Made by a program: the position numbers and the translations under genes. A stretch of DNA of 64,000 bases from Tolypeutes matacus (taxonomy: Eukaryota > Chordata > Mammalia > Cingulata > Chlamyphoridae): the NCBI GenBank assembly GCA_026826555.1, contig JAKSZT010053764.1, positions 14,938,213 through 15,002,212 of the forward strand. The letters run 5' to 3'. This document shows, in pieces, positions 12,372-24,235 of the stretch (position 1 is its first letter; every line of letters begins with the position of its first letter). The notes under the pieces are model-generated. The model saw nothing but the letters and a program-made list of their open reading frames with translations. It did not search any database and was not told where the DNA came from.

Positions 12372-13249
12372 AAAATGTAGGCACAGAAGAGTGGGGCCCA
12401 ACATCTGATTTTTTTTCAAGTTCTTCAGGTATTTCTTCCATACACTGAAATGAAAGAACTACTGGATTATAGGACAACATTATTTTACAAAAAAAAAACA
12501 GAATGCTTAAGAGGTTTGAGGTAGTTAAGCAATGAATATTCTTTGAAAGAAAATTTATAAATGACTGCCACTACATTCAACAGCTGCTCTATTTCTAGGC
12601 ATTCTTCCTTTTAGGTGTTTAATAAAAATGAATAGATTTATACAAAAAAGATTCTAGAGGAATTTACAGAAATACCTCATGTTGACAATTCTGCAAACTC
12701 TTGACAGAATGAGGCAGAAGTTATTTTGGTTGTGAAAATTCAACATGCATATTCCAAAATGCCTACCTGTGGCACCCCTAGAGTACTTCTCATCATTGGA
12801 TGAATCAGACCCCTAGGGGATCCAGAGAACTGCTAACTCTGAATAATCTGACTTCTGCAAGGAATCTTGGGAAATAGACCCTTCAGTTCAACACCAAGGA
12901 GAATGTCTTTCTCAATTGACAAACTTACTGAAACCAATTAAGTCAAAAGCATCACATTGATCCAATTACACCAGGAAGAGTTAAAATGGGACTAATATCC
13001 CAAAGACCCTCAGGATTCATCAAGAGTGAGTGCAAACTTCAGGGGACAATATAATTAATGACATTTCAGTAATGAGACTCTTATGAACCATAAAGGAAAG
13101 CAGTGGCAGAGGATTAGAAAAATCAAGTTTATTTTAATCCTCAAAAATTAAAGGAAAAATAGAGAATGTGAACTTTTTAAAAATTCTGTTTTGGCACCAA
13201 CAAAATATCCTTCATTCTTGCAAATTCCAAGAAGCTGGAGTCCAATATA

Positions 13250-13345
13250 CCAGGTTACAAATCTGACTGAGACACCAGCTGAGTTACCTCAAGCAGTTAA
13301 CTCAAAGGCTTCAGTTTCCTCCTCCATAATATGGGGCTGCTAAGA
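13250..13345 (-). mobile_element. MIR SINE fragment
   Basis: An antisense MIR core with gagttacctcaagcagttaa and cttcagtttcctcctccata. It is diverged and truncated. Confidence 0.65.
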
Positions 13346-13569
13346 TCTGATACAACAGAACGTGTGGTGCCTGGACGGGTGATAGTGCAGAAAGGCATGT
13401 AATCGAAGACCAGCCTCTGCATCTCAATTCTACCTTATTGTATAGAGTTTATGTACACTGTCTCCTTACTGAAATGTTGCAAAAAAGGTCAAACAAGATA
13501 ATGTGTACATTGTTTTATGAAAAGCAGGATAGGTAATAAGTAAATAGTAAAAGGGCACTTGGTTTCTTT

Positions 13570-14437
13570 AAATGAATTCATGTCTCTCTCATTCTTTCAA
13601 TATTTATTGAACAAAAGGCAAGGGCTAAGCATTCTTCTTCAATGAACTACATGAGATATTAGACATATGCAAATACAAGAAAAAAAAAAGCTAAGCACTA
13701 CGATTAAGGTAGTGATAATTAGGGATTTCACAGCAGAAAAAGATTAGTTCAAGCTTGGGGTGATTGTATAAATCTTCACAAAAGTAGAAGCACTTGGGTT
13801 GGCCTTGAAGTACTTGTAGAGTTTGGATAAAGAACATATTCCAGACAGGTGAGCAGAAACAGCATGAACCAAGGCAGAGAGATAAGGAAACACAAGTACA
13901 GGGTACAAGGTAACTTAGTTTTACCAAAGCACATGGTATGAATATGGCTGGGATGGTAGACCAGAAAACAGACAAGCTGTGGACTCTAAACACAGGTCTA
14001 AGGAAACAAACCTGTGCTGTCAGCACCTGAGATTCCTTGCTCAAGGTAACTTCAGTTTTGCCTTAGTGGAATAATCTGACAGATTAAAAGGAGGACTAGA
14101 ACCAGAGGGTAGCAATCAACCTCCAGGGAGAAAAATCATGAAGGGTAACAATGCAGAAAGCATTGGTGTTAGAAATAAGCAGTGACTGGTTACAGAGGGT
14201 AAAAAAAAGGGGGGGGGGGCATCAACAACACAGCAAGTGACCCCAAACTGCCACAAAGAGGTGTATCATTATTAGAAAAAGTGGGCATAGATCAGTGAAG
14301 TAATAGCTGTATTCCAGGATACTGAAATATATAGTTCAATGTGATCACAGAACTACTGTTTACAGTCTTTGTGAAATCTTGGTGTGAAGTAGGACTGTCA
14401 AACACAAGTTATGAGTGGAATGATGAAGGGTCTAGAC
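13570..14437 (+). mobile_element. Ancient mammalian interspersed repeat, class uncertain (LINE2-related?)
   Basis: It opens with ctttcaatatttattgaaca and continues with phrases such as acatattccagacaggtgag and aaccaaggcagagagataag. These resemble the same long ancient repeat seen at 20165-23060. It is weakly preserved and the class is not certain. Confidence 0.4.
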
Positions 14438-14629
14438 CAGGGGTTCTTAACCTTTTTTGTTGCATGGACCCCTTTGCCTGTTAGGTGAAAACCACAGACC
14501 CCTTACTAAGTCCACACTATACTGTGTATTATTTACAAAGATATCACACTCGCACCAACAGGTCCACACAAGAATAATGCTTTTTTGAATTTCAACTCAA
14601 GCTCACAGACTCCTTGTTAAGAACTCCTG
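14438..14629 (+). mobile_element. 192-bp hAT (Charlie-like) miniature DNA transposon
   Basis: The termini are inverted: caggggttcttaacc on the left and gttaagaactcctg on the right. It is flanked by an exact 8-bp duplication, gtctagac, at 14430-14437 and 14630-14637, the length expected for hAT transposition. Internal phrases such as gcatggacccctttgcctgt match a common mammalian hAT-Charlie family. There is no coding capacity. Confidence 0.93.
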
Positions 14630-14639
14630 GTCTAGACAA

Positions 14640-15345
14640 TCAGTTATCACCCAGTGTGTCTGAGCTCTGTTCTGGGCACAGAAGATGCACAAAGAAAGAC
14701 TGAACTTCTGGCCCACAAGGGGCTCATATTCTAGTATAGGGAAGACAATCACATAGATAAAGAAGTTAAAGATGGAAAAAAAGAGCCATGGGCAGAGTTC
14801 TGTGGCCTCCAATAAGTGGAGGTCTATTAAAGGAAGAGGAAAACAAAGGAAGCTGTGAAGTAACAGCCAGAAAGTTATGAGAAAAACAGGTGAGTATGGT
14901 GCTGTGGAGGAGAAAAGAATGTATTTCGAGGATGGAGGGGCTGAGGTGTTAAATAAAACGAGGATGCAGAATTGTCCCCTGGCTTCAGCCCACAGGGGAT
15001 CTTGATAAAAGCTGTTTGACACCCCAATAGGAGTGTGTTTAGGAAGGAATAGTAGAAGTGAAGAAATACAGACAGTGAACATAGCAGCTCTTTCCAAGAG
15101 TGTGAGAGGTGTGAGAACCAAGAGAGGACACACTGTTTCAAAAAGGAAAGAGTAGTCCTGTGCTACCGAAAGGTCAAGTAAGATGAAAACAAAGGCTGAT
15201 TGTTGGTTTTGGTAAGGTATAAGTCAAAGATTAGAGCAGTTTCAGTGCCATAGTTAGAACAAAATAATAATTAGAGTGCCTTGAGAGGGACTTGGATCTT
15301 TTGACAAGAGTAGCAGAGTGGGATCCAAGATAGACCTCTTCACTC
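14640..15345 (+). mobile_element. Ancient mammalian interspersed repeat, class uncertain
   Basis: The head reads ctgttctgggcacagaagat, then aaggggctcatattctagta. Later, ggtcaagtaagatgaaaaca matches a conserved phrase of the same long repeat. Open frames on the minus strand here are chance or relics and show no known protein. Confidence 0.5.
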
Positions 15346-15755
15346 ATTTGGAGGTTGCAATGCAAAAAAAAATGGTATATTCTGATGCCGCCCTCCTAAG
15401 AATAGAACTAAAACCAGCTGTGTGTGGTCCCAGATAGCCTCCAAGCAGATGCTGGACAATCTCCTCAAAGGGAAGATTCTAACTTGGGGAGGCAAATTCA
15501 ATACATCTCATATTCTAATTAATGTCACTTATTATCAGTTCTTATATCAGCATCACTTTAGAGCATAGCTCAAAAGGACTAAGGCCTTAAGGATAGGTCC
15601 TAGAAAATCTGCACTGATTTTACCAAAGAGCTACAGTCACCCAATATATTTTCTAACAATGGTATAAATAATAAAGATAAATGAACCCCTATATATTTCA
15701 TTGTATCTACCAATAATATGCCAATGTTTATGAATAAGTTGAACAATAATTAAAA

Positions 15756-15945
15756 GGACTGGTAGTGGATATGTCTCAAAGACTTGTGTGCCCAGCTTCC
15801 ACATGGGAGGTTCTGGGCTTGGTTCCCAGTGCCTTCTAAAGTAAATATACAGACAAATGAGTAAGAATAAAAAAAAAGAGCAAAAGAACAATGAGCAAAA
15901 TCAATGAGCAGACAAGAATATATAAAAAGGCGGCCATGCATAATA
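15756..15945 (+). mobile_element. DAS-type SINE, diverged, with tail
   Basis: The body ggtagtggatatgtctcaaa … cttccacatgggaggttctg … ggttcccagtgccttctaaa is followed by an A-rich tail with gagcaaaagaacaatgagca. That tail resembles the one on the SINE at 45738. Substitutions are spread along it, so it is an older copy. Confidence 0.85.
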
Positions 15946-16479
15946 AGAATAAACAGATAATATATATAGGGTCTCCAATGCTACATTACAAATTCTAAAT
16001 CCCTATAGTAAAGAGTCACTTTGATAAGTTTAAAGGGGGTGGGGGAGAAGCACCTTTAAAATGATTTGTAAACTGATCAAAATATTCCATTTGTTGCAGA
16101 ATTCAGAACAACCATTTCCTAGTCCATGTCTGTGATAAATAATGCTTGGAGGCATTTGATTTGTTTTTCACAGCAAGTATTCTTAGCACCAGCCTTCATT
16201 CACGGTCTGGGGAAGGATGAGATATAAATGTGAGCCTGATGTTAAGACTGGAAAGATCCTGTGGCTTCTTATTGAGAAGGATATAATTTAATCACTTTTA
16301 TATTATAACTGCTGCTCTATACCCACTCATATGATATCATTTTGATTATGCAAATAACCGAAGATGGCTAAAAAACCATGTCAAAATCAAATGAAAACAA
16401 GGAAAAGTTTTCACCTTTCACCTAATTTTCTCCTTTCTTTCAATTTTGCTTTGCTAATTATTTTTCTTATTACCTCATT

Positions 16480-16650
16480 TAATTCTCTTACTAATATATT
16501 TTACAAACATTCTTAAATAAACAAAGAGAAACCTGAGATTTAAAGAGGTGAACAAACACAGAGCCTGGGGTCACACAGAGCGTGGGGTCTGCCAAGTTCT
16601 GCCAAGGCCAGTCTTTACCCCATGCCCCACTGCACCACCACCACCCCTCC
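16480..16650 (+). mobile_element. MIR SINE fragment
   Basis: Diverged MIR: ttacctcatttaattctctt, then gagaaacctgagatttaaag, then ggtcacacagagcgtggggt, in the correct order. Confidence 0.65.
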
Positions 16651-19520
16651 CTACTGAAGCTTTCAGCTTCAAGAAACATTTTCTTGGAAGAAGGAATACC
16701 TAACACTCTCTTGCCACCACAGTGGATAACCTACCCCAAAAAAATAGACTGCACCACCATGTGAAAGAACTTTACTTTCACTTTACCAGCTGCTACTTTC
16801 TCATCTTGGTTCACTGGGCCAGGTAGAAGAGCAAAAAGAAGCCATGCTGCTATTACTGGATGTCTCCAATCACCAGCTTTTAATGCTTGCATTGGCTTGT
16901 TCCCAGAGGCTGCTCCCCAATAATCCAGAGAATGAGAATGCAGGGTACTTTGAGGAAGCCATCTGCAATGTTTTACTCCAGTGATCACTAATTCTAGCAA
17001 CCCAGGCTAAACTGCAGATCAAGGCAAAAAAAAAAGAAAAAAAATGAACTTTCTCTCAACCCAAAGGCTTTTAAACAATAAAAACTCCTTTAAATGTCTT
17101 AAGATAAAGTACTACATCATTTCAAGCTATCACAAAAACAAAATTAAAAACATGATTTTGAACAACTAAATTTCAATAAAAGAGGTTAAGTAACTCACAT
17201 GTTGTTTGGGGGGTGGGTGGGGATTAATGATCCTTTGTCAAAATTCCCTTAATAAAAATGTGATTATGACAGCATCTTTCCAAAACAGTGAAGGGTCAAA
17301 GATAAACCATTACTCCACCACAGAAGATCAGAAGAGTTTTAGAGCTGAGTTTATCCTGGGCAAAAGAATGAAAGTAAGGCCAATTTATGGGTGTTTATGT
17401 CTCATTCACTTGACTCACATCATATTTTTTCCTCCACAGCCAGTAAGACCTATCAGCAACTGCAACAACTGCATGTTTACATAAGCTAACAAATCCCAAT
17501 AACAGGTTTCATTGAATGCTCACATACCTGAATCATCTGAGGACTTCAGAAGTACAAAGCCTACAATTTATTAATACAAAACATTAATATACTGGCATTG
17601 GTACCAAATGTGTTCTTAAAAAGAACGAACTAGCATTAGGCACGTTAAGTATTAGCGAAAGGCAATACTTTGATTTAAAAAATGCTCTACCATCCTGAAT
17701 TTTTTTATTTCAAAATAGACATAATTACAGTGAACAACCTATTTTGCTCCCAAATTAATAACAAAAATTAAGAGACCAAGTGAAAGAATTGTTTTTTAGG
17801 GAAAAAAATCACATCTTAAATATATTCAGTTTCATGTTTGCTTTGATAAAAATTTCTCAGACAAAATACATAAGAGTCTCTCACATCAACACAGTATCAG
17901 TCAGTATCCCAGTAGAAAACAGATGGAACATTCAACAATTGGAATAATTTGAGAAGAACTCAATATAAGGACTAAATAGTATAAGCAGGATATAGAGAAA
18001 CCAGAAGGCATAGCATAGTACCCTAGGATTGGAAGAGCAGAGTTCTCACTAAATCTATGCCCAAAAGAACAGGAGAGGGGAGCAGTTACCAGAATTCAAG
18101 AGGAGAGAGTCCTGCAGAGGATGACTGAGACACCTGGAAAGAGGTTGCAGGACTGGGACCTCACTCTCATTCTCCCTCCAATTTCCTGCCTGTGCTCCCC
18201 ACCGAAGCCAACCAGAAATCAGAGGGCAATGTTATGGCCCATATAAATCAGAAAGATAGGCAGACAGCAGGATGGAGATTGTGCTAAGTAGAACCCTGGA
18301 GCACAAACCAAAGCTATGCAGCAGAAACACTATTCAATATATTAAACTAGCCCATTCCTTCTGTCACAATAGATTAAAACAAACTTCCTCTTCCCTCCTA
18401 TATGTTCTAATTCTGCATTAAGGTATATAAAACCACAGCTCACATTTTCCAAAAAAGGAGAAAGCGAACAGCTATTTCAAAGAGGATTCTGGATAACCAT
18501 ATCTGAGCTTTATGAGACATAAACACTGTCCTGCCTAAGGCACCTGAGAGAGACGTGCTGACAAATGTTCAAAAATTTTACCACAAAAGGAAGGTGTTTT
18601 AAGTACCAGTCTCTTCTCAGATTCCTGCTCTTTTTCCTACTGAAAATTGAAAACTGATGTGCTTGAAAACAAAATGGCCTCCCTTTGATTCCCTGCATCC
18701 CTCTAACCAAAAAAGACAATTCTGAATTATGTAGTCACTGAAATAATGAACGAAATAAATATACAAACAAAAAACAGATAAAGAACCACTTGATGAAGTT
18801 ATATGAAAATATTATTCTTTGCCCATTAATTATGAGATAGCACATTTCAGAGGCCAAGCAACACAAACACTTAGAAGAACTTGCCTACAATATTTGGTTA
18901 TTCTGACTATGTTCCGTCTCCAGATGGACCCTCAGTAAAAAAAAAAAAAAAAAAACAGGAATACAATTCACTAGCAATGTGTGTTCATATTAAACTGCAT
19001 TCATTACTGACGACAAAGATTCTAACTACTCTAGTAACATAATCACACAAAAGAACTTAAGGTCAGTATAAAGCATTCAGCATCTCAAAAGAAAATGCAT
19101 TCAAATAAAAACTACAAATATGAATCATTAGCACAACTCTGGGTTACACAGGTCAAAAAGAAAGTCATATGCAGCACCATGGTGATATCTTATAAATTAA
19201 AAAAAAAAAAAAAAAGGAGAAAGCTATCTATAGGACATTATTTTTTAATATTTTTAAAATGTGTCTAGGGGGCTGATCAAATGCTGTGTATATAATAAAT
19301 GAGCTATCCTATAACCATAATTTTGGTCTCCAGGTGGAGGTAGGGGGAAAGTGAACACTTTCCTAACACAATAAAGCAATATTAAATAGGCTTGTCATAT
19401 AAGTAGCCATACAACAGACTGATTTCAAAAGAAGAAAAGTCACACCTGAGGAGAACCTAAAGAATATAAAAGAACTAGAAATGAGGGGATTTAATGAAAA
19501 ATCATCTAATGACATTATCT

Positions 19521-19625
19521 TTTTTTTTTTTTTTTTTTTTTTTTTACCGGGAGGTCCCGGGGATCGAACTCGGTTCCCTCCATATGGGAGATGGACGCCA
19601 AACCAGTTGAGCCACATCCGACCCC
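19521..19625 (-). mobile_element. DAS-type SINE, monomer with long poly(A)
   Basis: The plus strand shows a long T run and then accgggaggtcccggggatc … gagccacatccgaccc, the reverse complement of the SINE at 12278. Flanking duplications are gacattatct (19511-19520) and gacattgtct (19626-19635), one mismatch apart. The clean poly(A) suggests a young copy. Confidence 0.93.
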
Positions 19626-20719
19626 GACATTGTCTTAAGTTGACAGACACATCATTTTGAAAATATATCTAACATGCCAAGCCATTTCCGTAACTAATGC
19701 AAAACCCAAGTGGACTGAACTAGGGAGAGGGAGCCAAACATCCCATCTCTGATTTCTGGCTGAAGTTCGAATATTACTGACAGTGAACAGTTCTTCCTGA
19801 CATTTTAAATTTATTTCTTCTGGAAATGTTGTAAGCTTGTTCGTTGAAGATGTTAGGATAACAATTCCCAGGATTTCTACCTCTTCTTTTAATGGAAATT
19901 GGGAGCTTTCGTTTGATAAATGTAATAAGGAACTTGTAAGGAATAGTGGAAGAGAGTCATCTTATGACTATAACTATGACAGTACTAATCACATGCCCTG
20001 GACAAAGGCAAAGAGCACTCTTTCAAAATGAAAGGAATTGGAAATGTTCAGTATTAGTTATAAAAATATATATAATGGTGGGAACTGGATAGAAATTCTT
20101 AAAACTGTATCAGCATCAGCTAATATTTGAGCTAAACTGTAGAAAGTTAAAGTTTGCTTTCTTTATTCTTTCACTGTAATCTTCATTCACTCATTCATTC
20201 ACTAAATATCTATTGAGCACATGCTATATGCAAGTTACAGTACTAGGTACTGCATTTACAGGAGGGAACAAGACAGGCAAAAAACCCTGCCTTCATAGAC
20301 CTTACATTCAAGTTGGGGAGAGGAGAAGCACACAGAAACACAATAATAAAGCAAAATAGAGGGTATGTAAAATGATACACGCTATGGAGAAAAATAATAA
20401 TAGGAAAGGAGAATAGGCATTGTGGGGAGGGTTCCAATTTAAATTAAGGAAGATTTCAGTGAGAAGATGACATTTGAGCAAATACTTCAAGGCAGTGAGG
20501 GAAGAAGCCATGCAGATACTACATTTCAGACAAAGGGATCATGAGGTACAAGGACCCTGGAAGGGAAGTATGTCACTAGTGTGTTAGACTTGAGTAAGCA
20601 AGGAGCAGAGTGGTAGGAAATGAAGTCGGAGAGGTGAGGAAGGGGAAGGGGAGGGATCGTGGACCATGGACCATCTCTACACACCATGGTAAGTACTTTA
20701 AATTTTAATCTAATCTAAT

Positions 20720-20876
20720 ACACCAACTTAAGCTATGGACTATAGATAGCAGTAATATTATGATGATGTTCTTTCATCATTTGTAACAACTGTTTCATAA
20801 CAGTATAAGGTGTTGGTGGTGGGGCAATGTATGGGAATACCTGTAAGCATCTGGAACATTAAAAAAAAAAATTGTA
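20720..20876 (+). mobile_element. L1 3'-end fragment nested in an ancient repeat
   Basis: The segment with gatagcagtaatattatgat, gtttcataacagtataaggt and the closing A run aligns with the L1 3' UTR at 4600-4800. It splits the host repeat between aattttaatctaat and gagtgagatagg. Confidence 0.8.
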
Positions 20877-20929
20877 ATCTGAGTGAGATAGGAAGGGAAG
20901 GGAAGGAGGATTTTGATACCATCTGAATA

Positions 20930-21100
20930 ACGGTATCACTCTAGAAAATGAATAACGAACTGTTAATAGTACAATTATTAAAATGTTCTTTCACGTACTG
21001 TAACAAATGTACCACATTAGGTTGGAATATGGGAACTCCATATTCTATGCATGATTTTTCTGTAAACTTACAATTTCTCTAATTAAAAAAAAAAAAAATA
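20930..21100 (+). mobile_element. Second L1-like 3' end nested in the same ancient repeat
   Basis: Contains aaaatgttctttcacgtact and gtaacaaatgtaccacatta, then tgtaaacttacaatttctct and an A run. The host repeat resumes directly afterwards at about 21110. Confidence 0.75.
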
Positions 21101-21614
21101 TATAGCAGGAGGACAAGGGCAGAAGCAGGGAGACTTTGGAGGCCATTGGGATCATATAGGCCATTGGTAACAGCATTTGGACCAGTACTATTGGTGAGTG
21201 TGGTCAGAAATGATGCTTCCACAAAGATTTGGAAGATAGATCCAACAGGATTGTGGGGAGACTAATGGTATGATTAAAGAAAGAAACAACAATGAAAACT
21301 CCCAAATTTGGGGCCTAAGCAATGGAGGAATGGACTTGCCATGAGATGAGATGGAGAAGCCAGAGACTGTAGTTACTGGACTTGCTAAGTTTGAGAAACC
21401 TACTAGATATCCAAGTGCAGATGCCACATAATCAGCCTGGAATACGTGGCCGGTGTATGTGGATTCAGAGGAAAAGTTCAGGCTGGGAATTTAAGTTTAG
21501 TATTCATCAGCATGGGGGAAATTATTAATGCTGTAAGATTCAATGTATCCACAAGGGAGTGAGAGTATACAGAAAGAAGCCTAAGGATGGATCCTTAGAA
21601 CTCTCCAAGGTTGT

Positions 21615-22140
21615 GATGTCAAAAAGATAAAAAGGACTCAACAAAAGAGGTTGTTTGCAAATCTTTGGAAATGAACAGAAATGGTGAAAGCACATCACAG
21701 TGTTTGTAACTAGCAGAGTTATTATATTGGTATGACAGTGTTTAAAAGGGAAAGTCTAAGGCCATGTATTTTACTAGAATGAAAGCTAAAAACCTAATAT
21801 GGGGCTGTATAACATAGTAAAACCTCATGTGAAATACAAATATGGGTAATATTATACATATAAGAATGTTTATACAAAATATAAATACAAATAAACTAGA
21901 GAGATGGAAACAGAATAAAAGTTATGCTTCAGGAGAAGCATAGAGAGATTGAGAAGTAATGAGTTTTTCTTTGTCTGTTTTTTGTTGTAATTATTATTAT
22001 TATTGAAATAATGAGAATGCTCTAATAATGCTGAAGTGATGAATGTACAACTATGTGATTATACCAAATACTACTGACTGTACACTTTGGATGGATTTAT
22101 GCTTTATTATCAATAAAATTGATTTATTTTAAAAAAAGAG
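21615..22140 (+). mobile_element. L1 3' UTR (about 525 bp) nested in the same ancient repeat
   Basis: Runs from aaaaaggactcaacaaaag through gggaaagtctaaggccatgt and ataccaaatactactgactg to caataaaattgatttatttt and an A-rich tail. It is collinear with 29600-29830 plus 30200-30450 and with 26255-26620, defining one L1 3' UTR family in this genome. Confidence 0.88.
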
Positions 22141-22141
22141 A

Positions 22142-22390
22142 GGGAGCAGATGTGGCTCAAGTAGTTGAGCACCTGCTTCCCTCATGGGAGGTCCTGGGTT
22201 TGGTTCTCAGTGCCTCCTAAAAAAAAAAAAAGAAAAACAAGAAGCAAACGAACAAAAAAAAAAAAAAACAAACCCCAACTCAGGGGAGCCAATGTGGCTC
22301 GGTGGTTGAGCACCAGCTTCCCACTTTCAAGGTCCCTGGGTTCAATCCCCAGCCCCAGTATCTCAAAAAGAGAGAGAGAGAGAGAGATTG
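22142..22390 (+). mobile_element. Dimeric DAS-type SINE
   Basis: The left unit (22142-22225, gagcagatgtggctcaagta … agtgcctcctaaa) is joined by an A-rich linker with acaagaagcaaacgaac to a right unit (22284-22365, gagccaatgtggctcggtgg … ggttcaatccccagccccag). It ends in a (GA)n-like tail. The same left-linker-right order is seen at 56520-56738. It sits directly after the A-rich tail of the L1 at 21615-22140. Confidence 0.88.
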
Positions 22391-22747
22391 ACAAGGAATG
22401 ACCAGTAAGACAGAAGGAAACCAGTAATGTGTGGTGTCCCAGAAGCCAAGGAAAGAAGAATCGGGCAGAAGTGGGAGGTAGAGAGGTGTAAAGAACTGTA
22501 TCAAATGCTGTTAATAGATAAGAAAGAAAAAATAATACAACTAAGCAATACTTCGTCACCAGACAGTTCTAATTGCATGGAGGAAAATAGAGTAGTAATA
22601 AAAGAGAGAATGGGGGGGGAATGAATTAAACACCAAGAACAGACAATTCTTCTGAAGAATATTACTAAAAAGGGGAGCAAAGAAAAGTATAACAGGTAAA
22701 GTAGAAAAAAGACAAGCAGGGAGAGCACTGGATTAAGCAAGATGGCG

Positions 22748-22837
22748 TTTTTTGTTTTTTAGGAGGTACCGGGAATTGAACCCACGACCTCATACATGTG
22801 AAGCCGGCACTCAACCACTGAGCTACACCCACTCCCC
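22748..22837 (-). mobile_element. tRNA-Ala-like SINE, monomer
   Basis: Read on the minus strand: gtgggtgtagctcagtggtt … gtgggttcaattcccggtac, then ctcc and a tail. The A box tagctcagtgg and the acceptor-stem-like ends are much closer to tRNA-Ala than in the gatgtggctcaag type. Flanks atggcgtttt (from 22742) and atggcagttt (22841) are near-duplicates. Confidence 0.9.
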
Positions 22838-24029
22838 AAAATGGCAGTTTTGATAGGTGAGTATGACTAAGGGAGAAAGGGACAAGGTGGTAGGCAAGGG
22901 AAAAATTACAATGATGGAACAAGGAATAGAAAATGGGTAAAAAGAAGCAAGAGCAGAGTGGAGTGAGCAACCATGAAAAGTAGTTTTGATGCATTTCAGG
23001 TCCTGTTAGAATCCAGGAAGTGCTGGAGTTGTGATAGAGGGAATGAACTGGAAAGATGAAGTGTTAAAGGGTGATGCCTGAAGGTGGGCATATGAAGAAG
23101 GCACATTTGGTAAGACCATAAGATTGATTAATGGAGGTAGGATATGGTCAAAGCAGAAACTGCCCAGTGATTTCCTCAGGCCCAACTGTTAAGGAATTTG
23201 CTACCTCCCTTTCTGAACACCTCTCCCAATGCAACGCATTTTATGCCTAATGTAGCACATTTTCCAAGCCAATGAAAATAATTGACATCATTATAAATGG
23301 TATTTAACCCTATTAGCACTTACATTAAAAAAAAAAAAAAATACCGGTCACCTAAGTAATCTCTAAATGGAGAAATGTGAATAGGAGACTTCCCCCCACA
23401 GAGCTTTACTTCATTTCCCAAATATCAGATAAAAATAAAAATAATCAAGGATACCAGGATGTTTCCACTATAATCTGCATTCACTTGGCAATCTATGAGA
23501 CATGGGAAAATTCGGTGCTGCTACTCTGAATGTGGCTTGGACAAAATGGAAAATATTCAAAGGTGATCAAGATTTTTTTTAAAGTATGAAAGTGTACTTT
23601 AGAAGACACAGTCCTCTTAGCAAGTATTTAATATTTAATGCTTAAAATAGAAATAAAATGAAACATCCTGCTAAAAACCTCTCTGTGGGCCAGACCTGGT
23701 TTTATACATATTTTATTCCCAAGCAGAAATTATCTTGCATGTAACTGAATTCAGTAAGTATGTATTTACTGGATAAATGTAAAAGAAGTCATCTTGTCAA
23801 AAGAATTAGCCAACAACAGCAACAACAAAAACACTGTCATTAAAATTACAAATTTACCTATTGCTTTATTTTCACCATTTTCTTTTATAAAGAGTTTATT
23901 TTGAACCTCTTCTGATACAGAATAAAAAGGTCCAAATTCCTTGAAATAACATTCAAGGCATGTCCTAGCACCACCTTTCATCCTAAATGTACTCCACCCG
24001 ATCACACACACCAAGACAATTGTCAAAAA

Positions 24030-24235
24030 CAACCTACCATATTCTTGCTTCCAGGACTTTACCAAGCTGCCAATGCCCTCTTCCAGGCACGCACTTGCAA
24101 ACCACCAATGTGTGTAAAATCCTCACACACTCTTCACCAGCTCAAATACCAGGTCTCGTAAAACTTTTTCAGATTCCCAAATTACCTTGTACTTTATTTA
24201 TAGCATCTATCAGGGATAAAGCCCAAGGCTGTTGC
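24030..24235 (+). mobile_element. L2 3'-region fragment
   Basis: Phrases gctgccaatgccctcttcca, actcttcaccagctcaaata and accaggtctcgtaaaact follow the order of the L2 3' region, at high divergence. Confidence 0.5.

Larger units (their letters stand above)
20165..23060 (+). mobile_element. Long ancient interspersed repeat, interrupted by five later insertions
   Basis: Blocks in order: tattgagcacatgctatatg and ccttcatagaccttacattc (20200-20320), tgacatttgagcaaatactt (20470), gcaaggagcagagtggtagg (20600), gaagcagggagactttggag (21125), tgagaaacctactagatatc (21390), ggaatttaagtttagtattc (21487), gtgtggtgtcccagaagcca (22430) and aaggggagcaaagaaaagta (22670). This order is that of one long repeat common in mammalian genomes. 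I think it is LINE2-related, but the class is unsure. The intervening pieces are L1 ends and SINEs listed separately. Confidence 0.6.

Noticed and set aside
14603..15133. A 176-codon minus-strand open frame
   Set aside because: It starts in the hAT element and runs through an ancient repeat; the protein is low-complexity hydrophobic and matches no family.
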